Of a stretch of DNA of 59,933 nt, positions 26,588 to 37,003 are shown in pieces. A model generated the notes under the pieces. It was given only the letters and a program-made list of their open reading frames with translations. It did no database searches and was not told where the DNA came from. A program made the position numbers and the translations under genes. The stretch lies in assembly GCF_024171885.1 (NCBI RefSeq), contig NZ_JAMTCP010000043.1, positions 1 to 59,933 of the forward strand. Direction: 5' to 3'. Position 1 is the first letter of the stretch. Each line of letters begins with the position of its first letter. Source of the DNA: Streptoalloteichus tenebrarius. Its GTDB lineage: Bacteria; Actinomycetota; Actinomycetes; Mycobacteriales; Pseudonocardiaceae.

Positions 26588-26735
26588 GGCAGCCCCCCAC
26601 CCTTCCCGGGGGGCGAGCCCCGCTCCAGTCTATCGGCTCCCACCGCTCGGGGGAATGGGATCGCTGTGGCCTGTGGACAACTCGGTCGCCTGTGGACAAC
26701 TACCCGGGTTTGCGAGAAAACCATTTGACAACTTC
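26588..26735. repeat. DnaA-box doublet element, copy B
   Basis: Same organisation as copy A, with boxes at 26672-26680 and 26691-26699 and the same tail GGGTTTGCGAGAAAACCATT. A short piece ATCATCACCGTGAC lies about 180 bp before both copies (26074 and 26489), so a unit of about 415 bp was duplicated and then diverged. The rest of 26026-26934 contains no gene; 26740-26850 is less GC-rich and may hold the cobK promoter. Confidence 0.88.
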
Positions 26736-26934
26736 GGCGTCTGAGTTTTTCGCGTCCCTGAGGATCAGGTGGAGAATCAAGGGAGTCGCACAGTGTCTAA
26801 AGTGGACGAAAAAGATCAGAAGCGTGGCGGCGGTGAAGCACAGCAGGCCTGATCAGGGGGCCGCGGCGCAGGTCGGTGCATCGAGAAGTCAGGATGTGGG
26901 AGACACGAGGGCGGACGATGACCGGGGTGACGTG

Positions 26935-27696
26935 GTGACGGCGCGGGTGCTGGTGTTGGGCGGGACCGGGGAAGCGCGCAGGCTGGCCTCGGTGCTGACC
27001 GGCCGACCTGGCCTGAGCGTGGTGTCCTCGCTGGCCGGGCGGGTCGGTGACCCGCGACTGCCCGAGGGGGAGGTCCGGGTGGGCGGCTTCGGCGGTCCGG
27101 AAGGCCTCGCCGCCTGGCTGCGTCGCGAACGAGTGAGCGCGGTTGTCGACGCGACCCACCCGTTCGCCCATCGCATGACCGCCTCGGCCGTCCAGGCCGC
27201 CCGCGAGGCTGACGTCCCGCTGTTGGTGCTGCGCCGCCCCGGCTGGCAGGAGCGGCCCGGCGACGACTGGCGGTGGGCCGAGTCGGTCGGCCACGCCGCC
27301 GCCCTGCTCCCGGGGCTGGGCGAACGCGTGTTCCTCACCATCGGCCGCCAGGGGCTGGCCGCCTTCGCGTCCCTGCGCGACCAGTGGTTCCTCGCGCGCT
27401 GCGTCGACCCGCCCGAGCCGCCGCTGCCGCCGAGGCTGGAGGTCGTGCTCGACAGGGGACCGTTCACTGTGGACGGTGAGCTGGCGCTGCTCGGCCGGCA
27501 CCGGATCGACGTGCTGGTCACCAAGGACAGCGGTGGCGAGATGACCGCCGCGAAGCTCGTCGCCGCGCGCCGTGTCGGCCTGCCGGTCGTGGTGGTGCGT
27601 CGGCCACCGCTCCCCGACGGGGTCCCGGTCGAGACCGTGGACTCCGTCGAGGACGCGGTGGCCTGGCTGGACGCCCTGGCGTGCCGGCGTCCCTAG
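26935..27696 (+). CDS. cobK: Precorrin-6A reductase
   Basis: A 253-residue protein. The Rossmann-like start is VTARVLVLGGTGEARRLASV, followed by VVDATHPFAHRMTASAVQAA and VLVTKDSGGEMTAAKLVAAR, both signatures of CobK/CbiJ. It uses NADPH to reduce precorrin-6A to precorrin-6Y. GTG 26935 is taken; GTG 26932 precedes it directly. The stop TAG lies inside the first unit of an 18-bp tandem array that runs to the end of cobIJ on the other strand. Confidence 0.92.
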   Translation: MTARVLVLGGTGEARRLASVLTGRPGLSVVSSLAGRVGDPRLPEGEVRVGGFGGPEGLAAWLRRERVSAVVDATHPFAHRMTASAVQAAREADVPLLVLRRPGWQERPGDDWRWAESVGHAAALLPGLGERVFLTIGRQGLAAFASLRDQWFLARCVDPPEPPLPPRLEVVLDRGPFTVDGELALLGRHRIDVLVTKDSGGEMTAAKLVAARRVGLPVVVVRRPPLPDGVPVETVDSVEDAVAWLDALACRRP

Positions 27697-27858
27697 GTGA
27701 GCCGACATTCCTAGGCGTGCCGGCGTCCCTAGGTGAGCCGGCGTTCCTAGACGAGCCGACGCGCCTAGGTGAGCCACCACCCCTCTGCGGGCTGGCGTCC
27801 TACGCGTGCCGGCCGTTCCTGGGCGAGCCAGCGTGCGCAGGCTGGCCGACGTTCTCAG
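27679..27858. repeat. 18-bp tandem array spanning the cobK-cobIJ junction
   Basis: Units such as GTGAGCCGGCGTTCCTAG repeat with 18-bp spacing; CTAG occurs at 27693, 27711, 27729, 27747 and 27765, then degenerates (about 27783-27855) but keeps phase. The first CTAG holds the cobK stop and the last unit holds the cobIJ stop, so the array fills the whole gap between the convergent genes. CTAG is rare in such GC-rich genomes. Confidence 0.9.
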
Positions 27859-29444
27859 GCGGGGTAGCGCCGCGGCGTGAACACCACGGTGTCGTCGTTC
27901 CCGCGACGCACCACCCGCGTCGTCGAGGACCCGATCATCAGCAGCGTGCGCATGTCGACCTCGTCCGGGTCCAGCTCGGCCAGCGTGGTGACCCGCACCC
28001 GCTCCCCGGGGCCGCCCACGTCGCGGCCGACGACCACCACCGTGTCCGGGCCGCGGTGCTCCAGCAGCAGGTCCCGCATGGCCGCGACCTGCCACCGCCG
28101 GCTGCGCGACGCCGGGTTGTACAGCGCCAGCACGAGATCCGCCTTGGCCGCCGCGACCAGCCGCTCGGTGATGACCTCCCACGGCTTGAGCCGGTCGGAC
28201 AGGGAGATCACGCAGAAGTCGTGGCCCAGTGGCGCGCCGACCCGGCTCGCCACCGCCTGCGCCGCCGTCAGGCCGGGCAGTACCCGCACCGGGACGTCGT
28301 GGAACCTCGGCTCGCTCGCGACCTCCAGCACCGCGCTGGCCATCGCGAACACCCCGGGGTCGCCCGAGGAGACCACCACGACCCGGGAACCGGCCTGCGC
28401 CAGCTCCAACGCGTGTGCGGCCCGTTCGGCCTCCACCCGGTTGTCCGAGGCGTGCCGCCGCTGGCGCGGGTTGGCCGGCACCCGGTCCAGGTACGGGCCG
28501 TAGCCCACCAGGTCGTCGGCCGCGGCCAGGGCCTCCTGCGCCTCGGGCGTCAGCCACGGCCGGCCGGCAGGGCCGAGGCCGACCACGACCACCTCGCCCC
28601 GCGCGACGCCCCCGTCCCGCTCCGCCGCGCCGGCTCCGGTCGCCGCCAGGTCCCCGGCTGCCGTCAGGTCCCCGGTCGCATCCCGGTTTCCGGTCGCCTC
28701 GGGGTTCTGGGCGTTGAGCGGGCTCGGCACCAGCGCGAGCGAGAAGTACGGCACCGTCGCCGGGTCCACCTCGGCCAGCGGCGCGACCCGCTCGCCCTCG
28801 GTGGTGGCGCGCTCCACGTACCACGCCTCGTCCAGCCGGCCCGCCTTGTCCAGCGCCGCCCGAACGTTCTCGAAGGTCCGCCCCAGCTTGAGCACCGCCG
28901 CCGAGTCCGTGGACGCCAGCCGCTCGGCCAGCGCCTCGGGCGGGAGCGTGCCGGGCAGCACCGTCAGCACCTCGTCCCGCTCGACCAACGGCCGGCCGAG
29001 GACGGCGGCGGCCCCGCTGACCGAGGTCACGCCGGGCACGACCTCGGTGGGGTAGCGGTGCGCCAGCCGCTTGTGCATGTGCATGTACGAGCCGTAGAAG
29101 AGCGGGTCGCCCTCGGCGAGCACGACGACGTCGCGGCCGGCGTCCAGGTGCGCGGCGAGCCGGGCGGCGCACTCGGCGTAGAACTCGTCCATCGCGCCCT
29201 GGTAGCCGCCGGGGTGGTCGGTCGTCTCGGTGGTGACCGGGTAGATCAGCGGTTCCTCGACCTGGTCGCCCCGCAGGTACGGCTCGGCCAGCGCCCGCGC
29301 GATGCTGCGGCCGTGCCGGGCGCTGTGGTAGGCGACGACGTCGGCGGCGCCGATCAGCCGGGCCGCCTTCACCGTCACCAGCTCGGGGTCACCAGGACCC
29401 AGTCCCACGCCCCAGAGCCGACCGACCCGCGTCTTGCTGCTCAC
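27855..29444 (-). CDS. cobIJ: Bifunctional precorrin-2 C20- / precorrin-3B C17-methyltransferase
   Basis: A 529-residue fusion. Residues 1-245 are CobI-like ([53 protein letters not shown]). A linker of about 40 residues rich in Ala, Gly, Thr and Asp follows (around 250-285). Residues 290-529 are CobJ-like ([54 protein letters not shown]). It performs two SAM methylations around the CobG ring-contraction step. The GTG start overlaps the cobH stop by four bases. Confidence 0.94.
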   Translation of the reverse strand: MSSKTRVGRLWGVGLGPGDPELVTVKAARLIGAADVVAYHSARHGRSIARALAEPYLRGDQVEEPLIYPVTTETTDHPGGYQGAMDEFYAECAARLAAHLDAGRDVVVLAEGDPLFYGSYMHMHKRLAHRYPTEVVPGVTSVSGAAAVLGRPLVERDEVLTVLPGTLPPEALAERLASTDSAAVLKLGRTFENVRAALDKAGRLDEAWYVERATTEGERVAPLAEVDPATVPYFSLALVPSPLNAQNPEATGNRDATGDLTAAGDLAATGAGAAERDGGVARGEVVVVGLGPAGRPWLTPEAQEALAAADDLVGYGPYLDRVPANPRQRRHASDNRVEAERAAHALELAQAGSRVVVVSSGDPGVFAMASAVLEVASEPRFHDVPVRVLPGLTAAQAVASRVGAPLGHDFCVISLSDRLKPWEVITERLVAAAKADLVLALYNPASRSRRWQVAAMRDLLLEHRGPDTVVVVGRDVGGPGERVRVTTLAELDPDEVDMRTLLMIGSSTTRVVRRGNDDTVVFTPRRYPA

Positions 29445-30067
29445 TCTTCCTCGCTCGCGATCGCGTTGATGGCCGCCGCGGTGATGGCGCTGCCGCCCCG
29501 CCTCCCGCGCACGACCAGGTACTCCAGCCCGAGGTCGTTGTCGGCCAGCGCCTGCTTGGACTCGGCCGCCCCGATGAAGCCCACGGGGATGCCCAGCACG
29601 GCGGCCGGCCGGCCCGCGCCCTCGGCCACCATCTCCAACAGCCGGAACAACGCGGTGGGCGCGTTGCCGATGGCGACGACCGCACCGTCGAGCTGGTCGC
29701 GCCACAGCTCCAGCGCGGCGGCGCTGCGCGTCGTGCCCAGCTCGGCGGCCAGGCCCGGCACGCGCGGGTCGGACAGCGTGCAGACCACCGGGTTGTCGGC
29801 GGGCAGCCGACGCCGGGTGACGCCGGAGGCGACCATCGCCGCGTCGCAGAGGATCGGCGCGCCCGCGCGCAGCGCGGCCCGCGCGTCGGCGACGACGTTC
29901 GGCGACCACGCGATGTCCGCGACCAGGTCGACCATGCCGCAGGCGTGCACCATGCGCACCGCGACCTGGCTCAGGTCGGCCGGCAGCCGGCTCAGGTCGC
30001 TCTCCGCGCGGATGGTGGCGAAGGACTGGCGGTAGATCTCCGCGCCGTCCCGGATGTAGTCGATCAC
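29441..30067 (-). CDS. cobH: Precorrin-8X methylmutase
   Basis: A 208-residue protein. [20 protein letters not shown] at the start, [20 protein letters not shown] with the catalytic histidine, [18 protein letters not shown], and the C-terminal [18 protein letters not shown] are typical of CobH/CbiC. It moves the methyl group from C11 to C12 to form hydrogenobyrinic acid. It overlaps cobG and cobIJ by four bases each (GTGA junctions), showing tight translational coupling. Confidence 0.95.
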   Translation of the reverse strand: MIDYIRDGAEIYRQSFATIRAESDLSRLPADLSQVAVRMVHACGMVDLVADIAWSPNVVADARAALRAGAPILCDAAMVASGVTRRRLPADNPVVCTLSDPRVPGLAAELGTTRSAAALELWRDQLDGAVVAIGNAPTALFRLLEMVAEGAGRPAAVLGIPVGFIGAAESKQALADNDLGLEYLVVRGRRGGSAITAAAINAIASEEE

Positions 30068-31380
30068 TGGTCCCTCCGCGCCGCGTCGACCGCGGCAGCC
30101 GTCTCCTCGATGTCGCCGGTCCTGGCCAGGACGTGGCCGTCCCTGGTCACCTCGTAGCCCGCGCCGGTCGCGACCACCTCGACGACCCGCCCCCTCGGGC
30201 GGCCGCACCGCCGGCCGCAGCCGACCCAGTGGACCGGCAGCCCGGTGCCGGGTCCCTCGTCCGCGCGACGGGTCACCCACGTGGCGTCGGCGCGGACGTC
30301 GGCCATGGCCTTCCCGCAGCCCGGCCGTCCGGCGCAGGCGCTCACCCCGACCCAGGGCGACGCCGGGTCGACGACCAGGCCATGACTGTCCATTGTGGAC
30401 GACCAGTGCCCCGTCCCGTCCCCGGGGAGGTCGGGGACGACCACCCCGCGCCACGGCGTGACCCGCAGCTCGTCCCCGCCGTCGAGCGCGGCGTCGGCGA
30501 GGATGTCCGCCTGCTGGGCCGAGAGTCGCCCGAGTGGCACCAGGACGGCCATGGCGACGCGCCCGTCCCGTTGCCTGATCGATCCTACGGGACCGTGCTG
30601 GCGCGGCCGGACCACGAGGGCCGGCCCGGGTTCCGGGGCGCGCCCCAGACGATCGGCCAGACGGGTGAGAATCCGCGCGGGTCCGTCCTCCAGTTCGGCG
30701 ATCAGTTCGGCGATCCGCCAGGCGCGGGAACCCCGCGCCGCCCGCTCGGCGAGGAAGGCCGACGCGGCGGCGAGCATGGTGTCCACGGCCTCCTCGACCG
30801 ACACGCGCAGGCCGGTGTCCTCACCGGACAGCAGCACGGCGGCGCGCCCGAGGTCCAGCGCCAGCACGCCCACGTCGCCGTCGAGCCCCGCGACGTCGCC
30901 GCGCCCGTCGTCCACCGTGAACAGGAACCGGCCCGACAGCTCCGCCAACTCGGGGCGGGCGCGCAACTCCTGGTCAAGATCTGTCACCAGTGGACGGACG
31001 TCCCACGCGCCCTGCCCGTCCCTGCCGCTCAACGGCGAGGCCAGGATGTTGCGCACCCGCTCGTGCGTGGTCGACGGCAGCAGCCCCGCCTCGGCGAGCC
31101 GGGCCGCCAGCAGCGGCTCAGCGCCGGGAGCGAGCCCCCTGAGCTGGATGTTTCCCCGCGAGGTCAGTTCGAGGTGCCCGTCGCCCAGCTCCGCCGCGGC
31201 CGCCGCCAGCGCCCGCATCTGCCGCGCCGAGAGCGCGCCGCCCGGCGCCCGCACCCTGGCCAGTCCGCCGTCGGCCGCCTGGTGCGCCCGCAACGCGCCG
31301 GGACAGGCGTCCGGCCGGGTCCGGCCGGGGCCGGGGTCCGACCCCGGTGACAGGTCCTTGACGGGCGAGACGTGGGACAC
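30064..31380 (-). CDS. cobG: Precorrin-3B synthase (oxygen-dependent)
   Basis: A 438-residue protein of the nitrite/sulfite-reductase fold. The half-site repeats are visible ([15 protein letters not shown] and the later [16 protein letters not shown]). Cysteines for a [4Fe-4S] cluster lie in [16 protein letters not shown] (C-x5-C) and [10 protein letters not shown] (C-x3-C). CobG hydroxylates precorrin-3A with molecular oxygen, so the pathway here is the aerobic one. GTG 31380 is the chosen start; the gene is divergent from cobN and shares with it the 249-bp region that holds the riboswitch. Confidence 0.9.
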   Translation of the reverse strand: MSHVSPVKDLSPGSDPGPGRTRPDACPGALRAHQAADGGLARVRAPGGALSARQMRALAAAAAELGDGHLELTSRGNIQLRGLAPGAEPLLAARLAEAGLLPSTTHERVRNILASPLSGRDGQGAWDVRPLVTDLDQELRARPELAELSGRFLFTVDDGRGDVAGLDGDVGVLALDLGRAAVLLSGEDTGLRVSVEEAVDTMLAAASAFLAERAARGSRAWRIAELIAELEDGPARILTRLADRLGRAPEPGPALVVRPRQHGPVGSIRQRDGRVAMAVLVPLGRLSAQQADILADAALDGGDELRVTPWRGVVVPDLPGDGTGHWSSTMDSHGLVVDPASPWVGVSACAGRPGCGKAMADVRADATWVTRRADEGPGTGLPVHWVGCGRRCGRPRGRVVEVVATGAGYEVTRDGHVLARTGDIEETAAAVDAARRDQ

Positions 31381-31417
31381 GGCGGGGATGCTACTTGCGG
31401 TGTTGCCGGGATCAGGG

Positions 31418-31586
31418 TGCCTGTCGGTAGGGTCACCCCCGGCGGCAGAGGGAGGAAGCCGGTGCGACTCCGGCGCGGTCCCGCCACTGTCACCGGGGAG
31501 CGAACCCCACGGCACGGCCACGGCCCACCAGGGCGGGAAGGCCGGGGTGAGCGTCGATCCGGGAGCCAGGAGACTCCCGGCCGCCA
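31418..31586 (+). ncRNA. Cobalamin riboswitch upstream of cobN
   Basis: The region has the expected parts: GGGAGGAAGCCGGTGCGACT followed by CCGGCGCGGTCCCGCCACTG and TCACCGGGGAGCG (central core), then after a variable arm GGGAGCCAGGAGACTCCCGG, the B12 box. It ends about 43 bp before the cobN GTG. Between them CTCTGGGG and CCCCGAGG can pair near the ribosome site GAGGGAGG, a possible expression platform that hides the site when adenosylcobalamin is bound. Confidence 0.93.
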
Positions 31587-31628
31587 CACCCCGACGACTC
31601 TGGGGCGAGGACCCCGAGGGAGGACCGT

Positions 31629-34600
31629 GTGAGCCACGACGTGCCATCGCGTCAGCCGGCAGCGGGTGCCCCGCAGGACACCGGCGCCGACGCCCCGCAG
31701 GGCGCGATCCTGCTGTTGTCGACCTCCGACACCGACCTGCTCAGCGCCCGCGCCAGCGGCGCTGACTACCGGCTGGGCAACCCGGCCCGCCTCACCGTCG
31801 ACGACCTGCCGGCCCTGCTGGAGGGCGTCGACCTCGTCGTCGTCCGCATCCTCGGCGGGCGCAGGGCCTGGGAGGAGGGGCTGGACGCGCTGCTCGCCGG
31901 CCCCCGCCCCGTCGTCGTGCTCGGCGGCGAGCAGGCCCCGGACGCCGAGCTGATGGAGCTGTCCACCGTGCCGGCCGGTGTCTGCGCGGAGGCGCACGCC
32001 TACCTCGCCCACGGTGGCCCCGCGAACCTCGCCGAGCTGCACCACTTCCTGTCCGACACCGTGCTGTTGACCGGCCACGGCTTCGCGCCGCCCACCGAGA
32101 CCCCCACGTGGGGCGTGCTGGAGCGCGCCGCGCGCCGCACCGAGGGGCCGGTCGTCGGCGTGCTGTACTACCGCGCCCACCACGTCGCGGGGAACACCGC
32201 GTTCGTCGAGGCGCTGTGCGAGGCGATCGAGGACGCGGGCGGGCAGGCGCTCCCGGTGTTCTGCGCCTCGCTGCGCACGGCCGAGCCCGAGCTGCTGGAG
32301 ACGCTGGGCCGGGCCGACGCGCTGGTCGTCACCGTGCTCGCCGCCGGCGGCACCAGGCCCGCCGCGGCCTCGGCCGGCGAGGACGACGAGACCTGGGACG
32401 TCGGCGCGTTGGCCGCGCTGGATGTGCCGATCCTCCAGGGGCTGTGCCTGACCACGCCGCGTTCGGCGTGGGAGGAGAACGACGACGGCCTGTCCCCGCT
32501 GGACACCGCGTCGCAGGTGGCGATCCCCGAGTTCGACGGCCGGATCATCACGGTTCCCTTCTCCTTCAAGGAGATCGACGAGGACGGGCTGACCGTCTAC
32601 GTCGCCGACCGCGAGCGCGCCTCGCGCGTGGCCGGCATCGCCGTCCGGCACGCGAGGTTGCGGCACATCCCCGCCGAGCGCCGCCGGATCGCCGTGGTGC
32701 TGTCGGCCTACCCGACCAAGCACTCCCGCATCGGCAACGCCGTCGGCCTGGACACGCCGGCCAGCGTCGTCCGCCTTCTGGCCGCCCTGCGGGAGCGCGG
32801 CTACGACATCGGCCCGGCCGAGGGCCCCGACGCCCTGCCGGGCGTGTCCACCCAGGACGGCGACGAGCTGATCCACGCGCTCATCGCCGCCGGCGGCCAG
32901 GACCAGGACTGGCTCACCGAGGAGCAGCTCACCGGCAACCCGGTGCGCATCTCCGCCGCGCGGTACCGCGCGTGGTACCAGACGCTGCCCGAGGACCTGC
33001 GCGAGGACATCGAGCGGCACTGGGGCGCCCCGCCGGGTGAGCTGTTCGTCGACCGCTCGCGCGACAAGGACGGCGAGATCGTGCTCGCGGCGCTGCGCGC
33101 GGGCAACGTGGTCGTCCTGGTGCAGCCGCCGCGCGGCTTCGGGGAGAACCCGATCGCGATCTACCACGACCCCGACCTGCCGCCCAGCCACCACTACCTC
33201 GCGGCCTACCGCTGGCTGGAGGACGAGTTCGGCGCCGACGCCGTCGTGCACGTCGGCAAGCACGGCAACCTGGAGTGGCTGCCGGGCAAGGCGGCCGGCA
33301 TGTCCGCCTCCTGCGGCCCCGACGCCGCCCTGGGCGACCTGCCGCTGATCTACCCGTTCCTGGTCAACGACCCGGGCGAGGGCACGCAGGCCAAGCGCCG
33401 CGCGCACGCGACCCTGGTCGACCACCTGGTGCCGCCGATGGCCAGGGCCGACAGCTACGGCGACATCGCCAGGCTGGAGCAGTTGCTCGACGAGCACGCG
33501 AACATCGCGGCGATGGACCCGGCCAAGCTGCCGGCGATCCGCGCCCAGATCTGGACGTTGATCCAGGCCGCGCGCCTGGACCACGACCTGGGGATCGCGG
33601 ACCGGCCGCACGACGCCGAGTTCGACGACTTCCTGCTGCACGTCGACGGCTGGCTGTGCGAGATCAAGGACGTGCAGATCCGGGACGGCCTGCACGTGCT
33701 GGGCGAGGCGCCCACCGGCGAGACCAGGGTCAACCTCGTGCTGGCCATGCTGAGGGCCCGACAGATGTGGGCCGGCCAGGTCGCGGCGCTGCCCGGCCTG
33801 CGCGAGGCGCTGGGCATGGCCGAGGACGGCAGCGCCGGCCGCACCGCCACCGACGAGACCGAGGCCACGGCGCACGCGCTCGTCGCCGCGATGGAGGAGC
33901 GCGGCTGGGACCCGGCCGCCGCCGAGGACGTCTGCCGGTCGGTCCTCGACCGGTCCGACGAGCTGGTCGCCAAGGTCCTGCGCTTCGCGGCCACCGAGGT
34001 CGTGCCCCGGCTGGACCGCACCACCGACGAGATGGACGCGGTGCTGCACGCGCTCGACGGCGGCTACGTGCCGGCCGGCCCGAGCGGCTCGCCGCTGCGC
34101 GGCCTGATCAACGTGCTGCCCACGGGCCGCAACTTCTACTCGGTCGACCCCAAGGCCGTGCCCAGCCGGCTGGCGTGGGAGACCGGCCAGGCCATGGCGG
34201 ACTCGCTGCTGGAGCGCTACCGCGCCGACCACGGCGAGTGGCCCCGTTCGGTCGGCCTGTCGGTGTGGGGCACCAGCGCGATGCGCACCGCCGGTGACGA
34301 CGCGGCCGAGGTGCTGGCCCTGCTCGGTGTCCGCCCGGTGTGGGACGAGCAGTCCCGCAGGGTCACCGGGCTGGAGGTCGTGCCGCTGGAGGAGCTGGGC
34401 CGGCCGAGGATCGACGTGACCGTCCGCATCAGCGGCTTCTTCCGGGACGCGTTCCCGCACGTGGTGGCCCTGATCGACGACGCGGTCCGGCTGGTCGCCG
34501 ACCTCGACGAGCCCGAGGACCAGAACTACGTGCTGGCCCACGTCCGCGCCGACCGGGAGCGGCACGGCGACGAGCGGCGCGCGACGATGCGGATCTTCGG

Positions 34601-35312
34601 TTCGAAGCCGGGCTCCTACGGCGCGGGCATCCTGCCGTTGATCGACAGCCGGAACTGGCGGGACGACGCGGACCTGGCCGAGGTCTACGCGGTCTGGGGC
34701 GGTTTCGCCTACGGCCGCGGCCTGGACGGCGTGCCGGCCAGGGAGGACATGGAGACCACGTACAAGCGGATCACGGTCGCCGCCAAGAACGTCGACACCC
34801 GCGAGCACGACATCCTCGACTCGGACGACTACTACCAGTACCACGGCGGCATGGTCGCCACGATCCGTGCGCTCACCGGGAAGACGCCGACGGCCTACAT
34901 CGGCGACAGCACCCGGCCGGACTCGGTCCGCACCAGGGCGCTCACCGAGGAGACCAACCGGATTTTCCGGGCGCGCGTGGTGAACCCGAGGTGGCTGGCC
35001 GCGATGCGCCGGCACGGCTACAAGGGCGCGTTCGAGCTGGCGGCGACGGTGGACTACCTGTTCGGGTACGACGCCACCACCAACGTGGTCGCCGACTGGA
35101 TGTACGAGAAGGTCGCCGAGAGCTACGTGCTCGACGAGGAGAACCAGCGGTTCCTGACCCAGTCGAATCCGTGGGCGTTGCATGGCATCGCCGAGCGCCT
35201 GCTGGAGGCGGCCGACCGGGGCATGTGGGAGAAGCCGGAGCAGGCCACCCTCGACGCGCTGCGCGAGGTGTACCTGCGGACCGAGGGCGACCTTGAGGAC
35301 GACGAGAGGTGA
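31629..35312 (+). CDS. cobN: Cobaltochelatase large subunit
   Basis: A 1227-residue protein with GTG start and GAGGGAGG upstream. It belongs to the CobN/ChlH magnesium-chelatase superfamily: [80 protein letters not shown] and [20 protein letters not shown] are conserved landmarks. With CobS and CobT, or ChlI/ChlD-type partners located elsewhere, it inserts cobalt into hydrogenobyrinic acid a,c-diamide using ATP. It is under the cobalamin riboswitch and is followed 10 bp later by tsaD. Confidence 0.95.
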   Translation: MSHDVPSRQPAAGAPQDTGADAPQGAILLLSTSDTDLLSARASGADYRLGNPARLTVDDLPALLEGVDLVVVRILGGRRAWEEGLDALLAGPRPVVVLGGEQAPDAELMELSTVPAGVCAEAHAYLAHGGPANLAELHHFLSDTVLLTGHGFAPPTETPTWGVLERAARRTEGPVVGVLYYRAHHVAGNTAFVEALCEAIEDAGGQALPVFCASLRTAEPELLETLGRADALVVTVLAAGGTRPAAASAGEDDETWDVGALAALDVPILQGLCLTTPRSAWEENDDGLSPLDTASQVAIPEFDGRIITVPFSFKEIDEDGLTVYVADRERASRVAGIAVRHARLRHIPAERRRIAVVLSAYPTKHSRIGNAVGLDTPASVVRLLAALRERGYDIGPAEGPDALPGVSTQDGDELIHALIAAGGQDQDWLTEEQLTGNPVRISAARYRAWYQTLPEDLREDIERHWGAPPGELFVDRSRDKDGEIVLAALRAGNVVVLVQPPRGFGENPIAIYHDPDLPPSHHYLAAYRWLEDEFGADAVVHVGKHGNLEWLPGKAAGMSASCGPDAALGDLPLIYPFLVNDPGEGTQAKRRAHATLVDHLVPPMARADSYGDIARLEQLLDEHANIAAMDPAKLPAIRAQIWTLIQAARLDHDLGIADRPHDAEFDDFLLHVDGWLCEIKDVQIRDGLHVLGEAPTGETRVNLVLAMLRARQMWAGQVAALPGLREALGMAEDGSAGRTATDETEATAHALVAAMEERGWDPAAAEDVCRSVLDRSDELVAKVLRFAATEVVPRLDRTTDEMDAVLHALDGGYVPAGPSGSPLRGLINVLPTGRNFYSVDPKAVPSRLAWETGQAMADSLLERYRADHGEWPRSVGLSVWGTSAMRTAGDDAAEVLALLGVRPVWDEQSRRVTGLEVVPLEELGRPRIDVTVRISGFFRDAFPHVVALIDDAVRLVADLDEPEDQNYVLAHVRADRERHGDERRATMRIFGSKPGSYGAGILPLIDSRNWRDDADLAEVYAVWGGFAYGRGLDGVPAREDMETTYKRITVAAKNVDTREHDILDSDDYYQYHGGMVATIRALTGKTPTAYIGDSTRPDSVRTRALTEETNRIFRARVVNPRWLAAMRRHGYKGAFELAATVDYLFGYDATTNVVADWMYEKVAESYVLDEENQRFLTQSNPWALHGIAERLLEAADRGMWEKPEQATLDALREVYLRTEGDLEDDER

Positions 35313-35322
35313 ACGAGCGGCC

Positions 35323-36396
35323 ATGACCGTGGTGTTGGGTATCGAGACCTCCTGCGACGAGACCGGTGTCGGCCTCGTCAGGGACGGCGTGCTGCTCGGC
35401 GACGCCCTGTCGTCCAGCATGGCCGAGCACGTCCGCTTCGGCGGGGTCGTGCCGGAGATCGCTGCCCGCGCCCACGTCTCCGCGCTCGTGCCCTGCGTCC
35501 GCGAGGCTTTGGCCTCGGCCCGGCTCACCCTCGACGACGTGGGGGCGGTGGCGGTCACGTCCGGTCCGGGACTGTCCACCGCCCTGCACGTCGGGGTGGG
35601 CGCGGCCAAGGCGTACGCCCAGGCGCTGGGCGTGCCGATGTACGCGGTGCACCACCTGGCGGGGCACGCCGCGGCCGACACCCTCGCCCACGGCGAGCTT
35701 CCGTCCCGCAGCGTGGTGTTGATCGTCTCGGGCGGGCACACCTCGCTGCTGCTGGTGCGTGACCTGGTGCGTGACCCGGTCGTGCACCTGTCGGACACGA
35801 TGGACGACGCGGCGGGGGAGGCGTTCGACAAGGTCGCGCGCCTCCTCGGCCTGCCCTACCCCGGCGGCCCGGCGATCGACAGGGCGGCCAGGGAGGGCGA
35901 CCCGACGGCGGTGGCCTTCCCCCGTCCGCTCACCGGCCGGAACGACCCGCCGCTGGGTTTCTCCTTCTCGGGGCTGAAGACCGCCGTCGCCCGGCACGTC
36001 GAGGCGGCCGCCGCGGCGGGGCGGGAGCTGTCCGTGCCCGACGTGGCCGCGAGCTTCCAGGAGGCGGTGGCGGACACGCTGACGCTCAAGGCGATCCGGG
36101 CGTGCCGGGAGCACGACGTGTCGACCCTGGTGATCGTCGGTGGGGTGGCCGCGAACAGCAGGGTCCGCGCCCTGGCCGAGCAGCGCTGCGCCGAGGCCGG
36201 CATCGAGCTGCGGGTGCCGCCGATCCGGCTCTGCACCGACAACGGCGCGATGATCGCCGCCGTCGGCGACCTCCTGGTCCGCGCGGGCGCGCGGCCGTCG
36301 GACGCCCGCCTGTCGGTCCAGCCGAGCGTGGAGCTGACCTGGGCGCAGCTCGACCCCACCGCCGACCCGGACGACGCCGAGCCCAGCGTCGCCTGA
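35323..36396 (+). CDS. tsaD: tRNA N6-threonylcarbamoyladenosine transferase TsaD
   Basis: A 357-residue ASKHA-fold protein. [20 protein letters not shown] at the start, the metal-binding [24 protein letters not shown], and the C-terminal [15 protein letters not shown] and [16 protein letters not shown] all match TsaD (Kae1/Gcp). It transfers threonylcarbamoyl to A37 of ANN-decoding tRNAs, normally with TsaB and TsaE. Those genes are not adjacent; instead this gene follows cobN by 10 bp and precedes a strong terminator. It may be the sole copy moved here or an extra paralogue. Confidence 0.88.
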   Translation: MTVVLGIETSCDETGVGLVRDGVLLGDALSSSMAEHVRFGGVVPEIAARAHVSALVPCVREALASARLTLDDVGAVAVTSGPGLSTALHVGVGAAKAYAQALGVPMYAVHHLAGHAAADTLAHGELPSRSVVLIVSGGHTSLLLVRDLVRDPVVHLSDTMDDAAGEAFDKVARLLGLPYPGGPAIDRAAREGDPTAVAFPRPLTGRNDPPLGFSFSGLKTAVARHVEAAAAAGRELSVPDVAASFQEAVADTLTLKAIRACREHDVSTLVIVGGVAANSRVRALAEQRCAEAGIELRVPPIRLCTDNGAMIAAVGDLLVRAGARPSDARLSVQPSVELTWAQLDPTADPDDAEPSVA

Positions 36397-36437
36397 CCCA
36401 CCGCCGGTCCACATCCCGGTGGTCGATCGGGTGTGAC

Positions 36438-36471
36438 GTGTCCCGTGAGGACGAGTGTCCTCACGGGACAC
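36438..36471 (+). terminator. Strong terminator after tsaD
   Basis: GTGTCCCGTGAGGAC (36438-36452) and GTCCTCACGGGACAC (36457-36471) form a perfect 15-bp stem with a GAGT loop, followed by TTCCGTCTT. It lies 40 bp after the tsaD stop and would end the cobN-tsaD transcript. Confidence 0.92.
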
Positions 36472-36710
36472 TTCCGTCTTCAGGGTCGGACACCGCCCAC
36501 GCGTGCTGACACCGCGCGGGGATCGGCATCTCTCGCGCTGGACGCGCACGCGAAGCGAGCGTCCCTCATGGACGCTCAAGCGCGGTCACCTGCCCTGAGA
36601 ACGCCCTCGCCGGTCCTGCTCGACCTCGCGGCCTGACCGACGTCCAGCGCTGGCCGTCGAACCCGGGAGAACGGCGGCCGCCGGCCGTCCCACGCCGGGG
36701 AGGAGGCAGT

Positions 36711-36726
36711 GGATCACATGTGATCC
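36711..36726. promoter_or_regulatory. 16-bp palindrome upstream of the biosynthetic locus
   Basis: GGATCACATGTGATCC is a perfect palindrome about 280 bp upstream of the first gene of the A-T/PKS locus, in a 530-bp region without convincing genes. It is a good candidate operator for the locus, of the size bound by GntR- or TetR-type dimers. No such regulator gene is adjacent. Confidence 0.5.
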
Positions 36727-37003
36727 GGGGAAGACGGGCGGGTTACTTCCGGTCGCCTCACCGGGTGGCGGCGCTCAAGAGCCCCAGACGGCGTCCCGAG
36801 GTGATGGTGATGTGCCACGGCGGTCCGATGTTCACTCGGGTGAGGGGTTCTGCCTTGACCGTTCCTGGTCTCGTCACGACGGTTCCCGGCCACGCCCGAC
36901 CCGTCCCCTGCGGCGACCCGCCGGGGCGTCCGGTTCCCCCGCGTGGCGCGACCGCGACCGGCGGTCCGCGGTCGCTTCTTCCGGGAGGTCGGGTGAGCAA
37001 CCG

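Noticed and set aside
31164-35831. 1555-codon minus-strand frame over cobN
   Set aside because: Antisense shadow of cobN with no recognisable domains.
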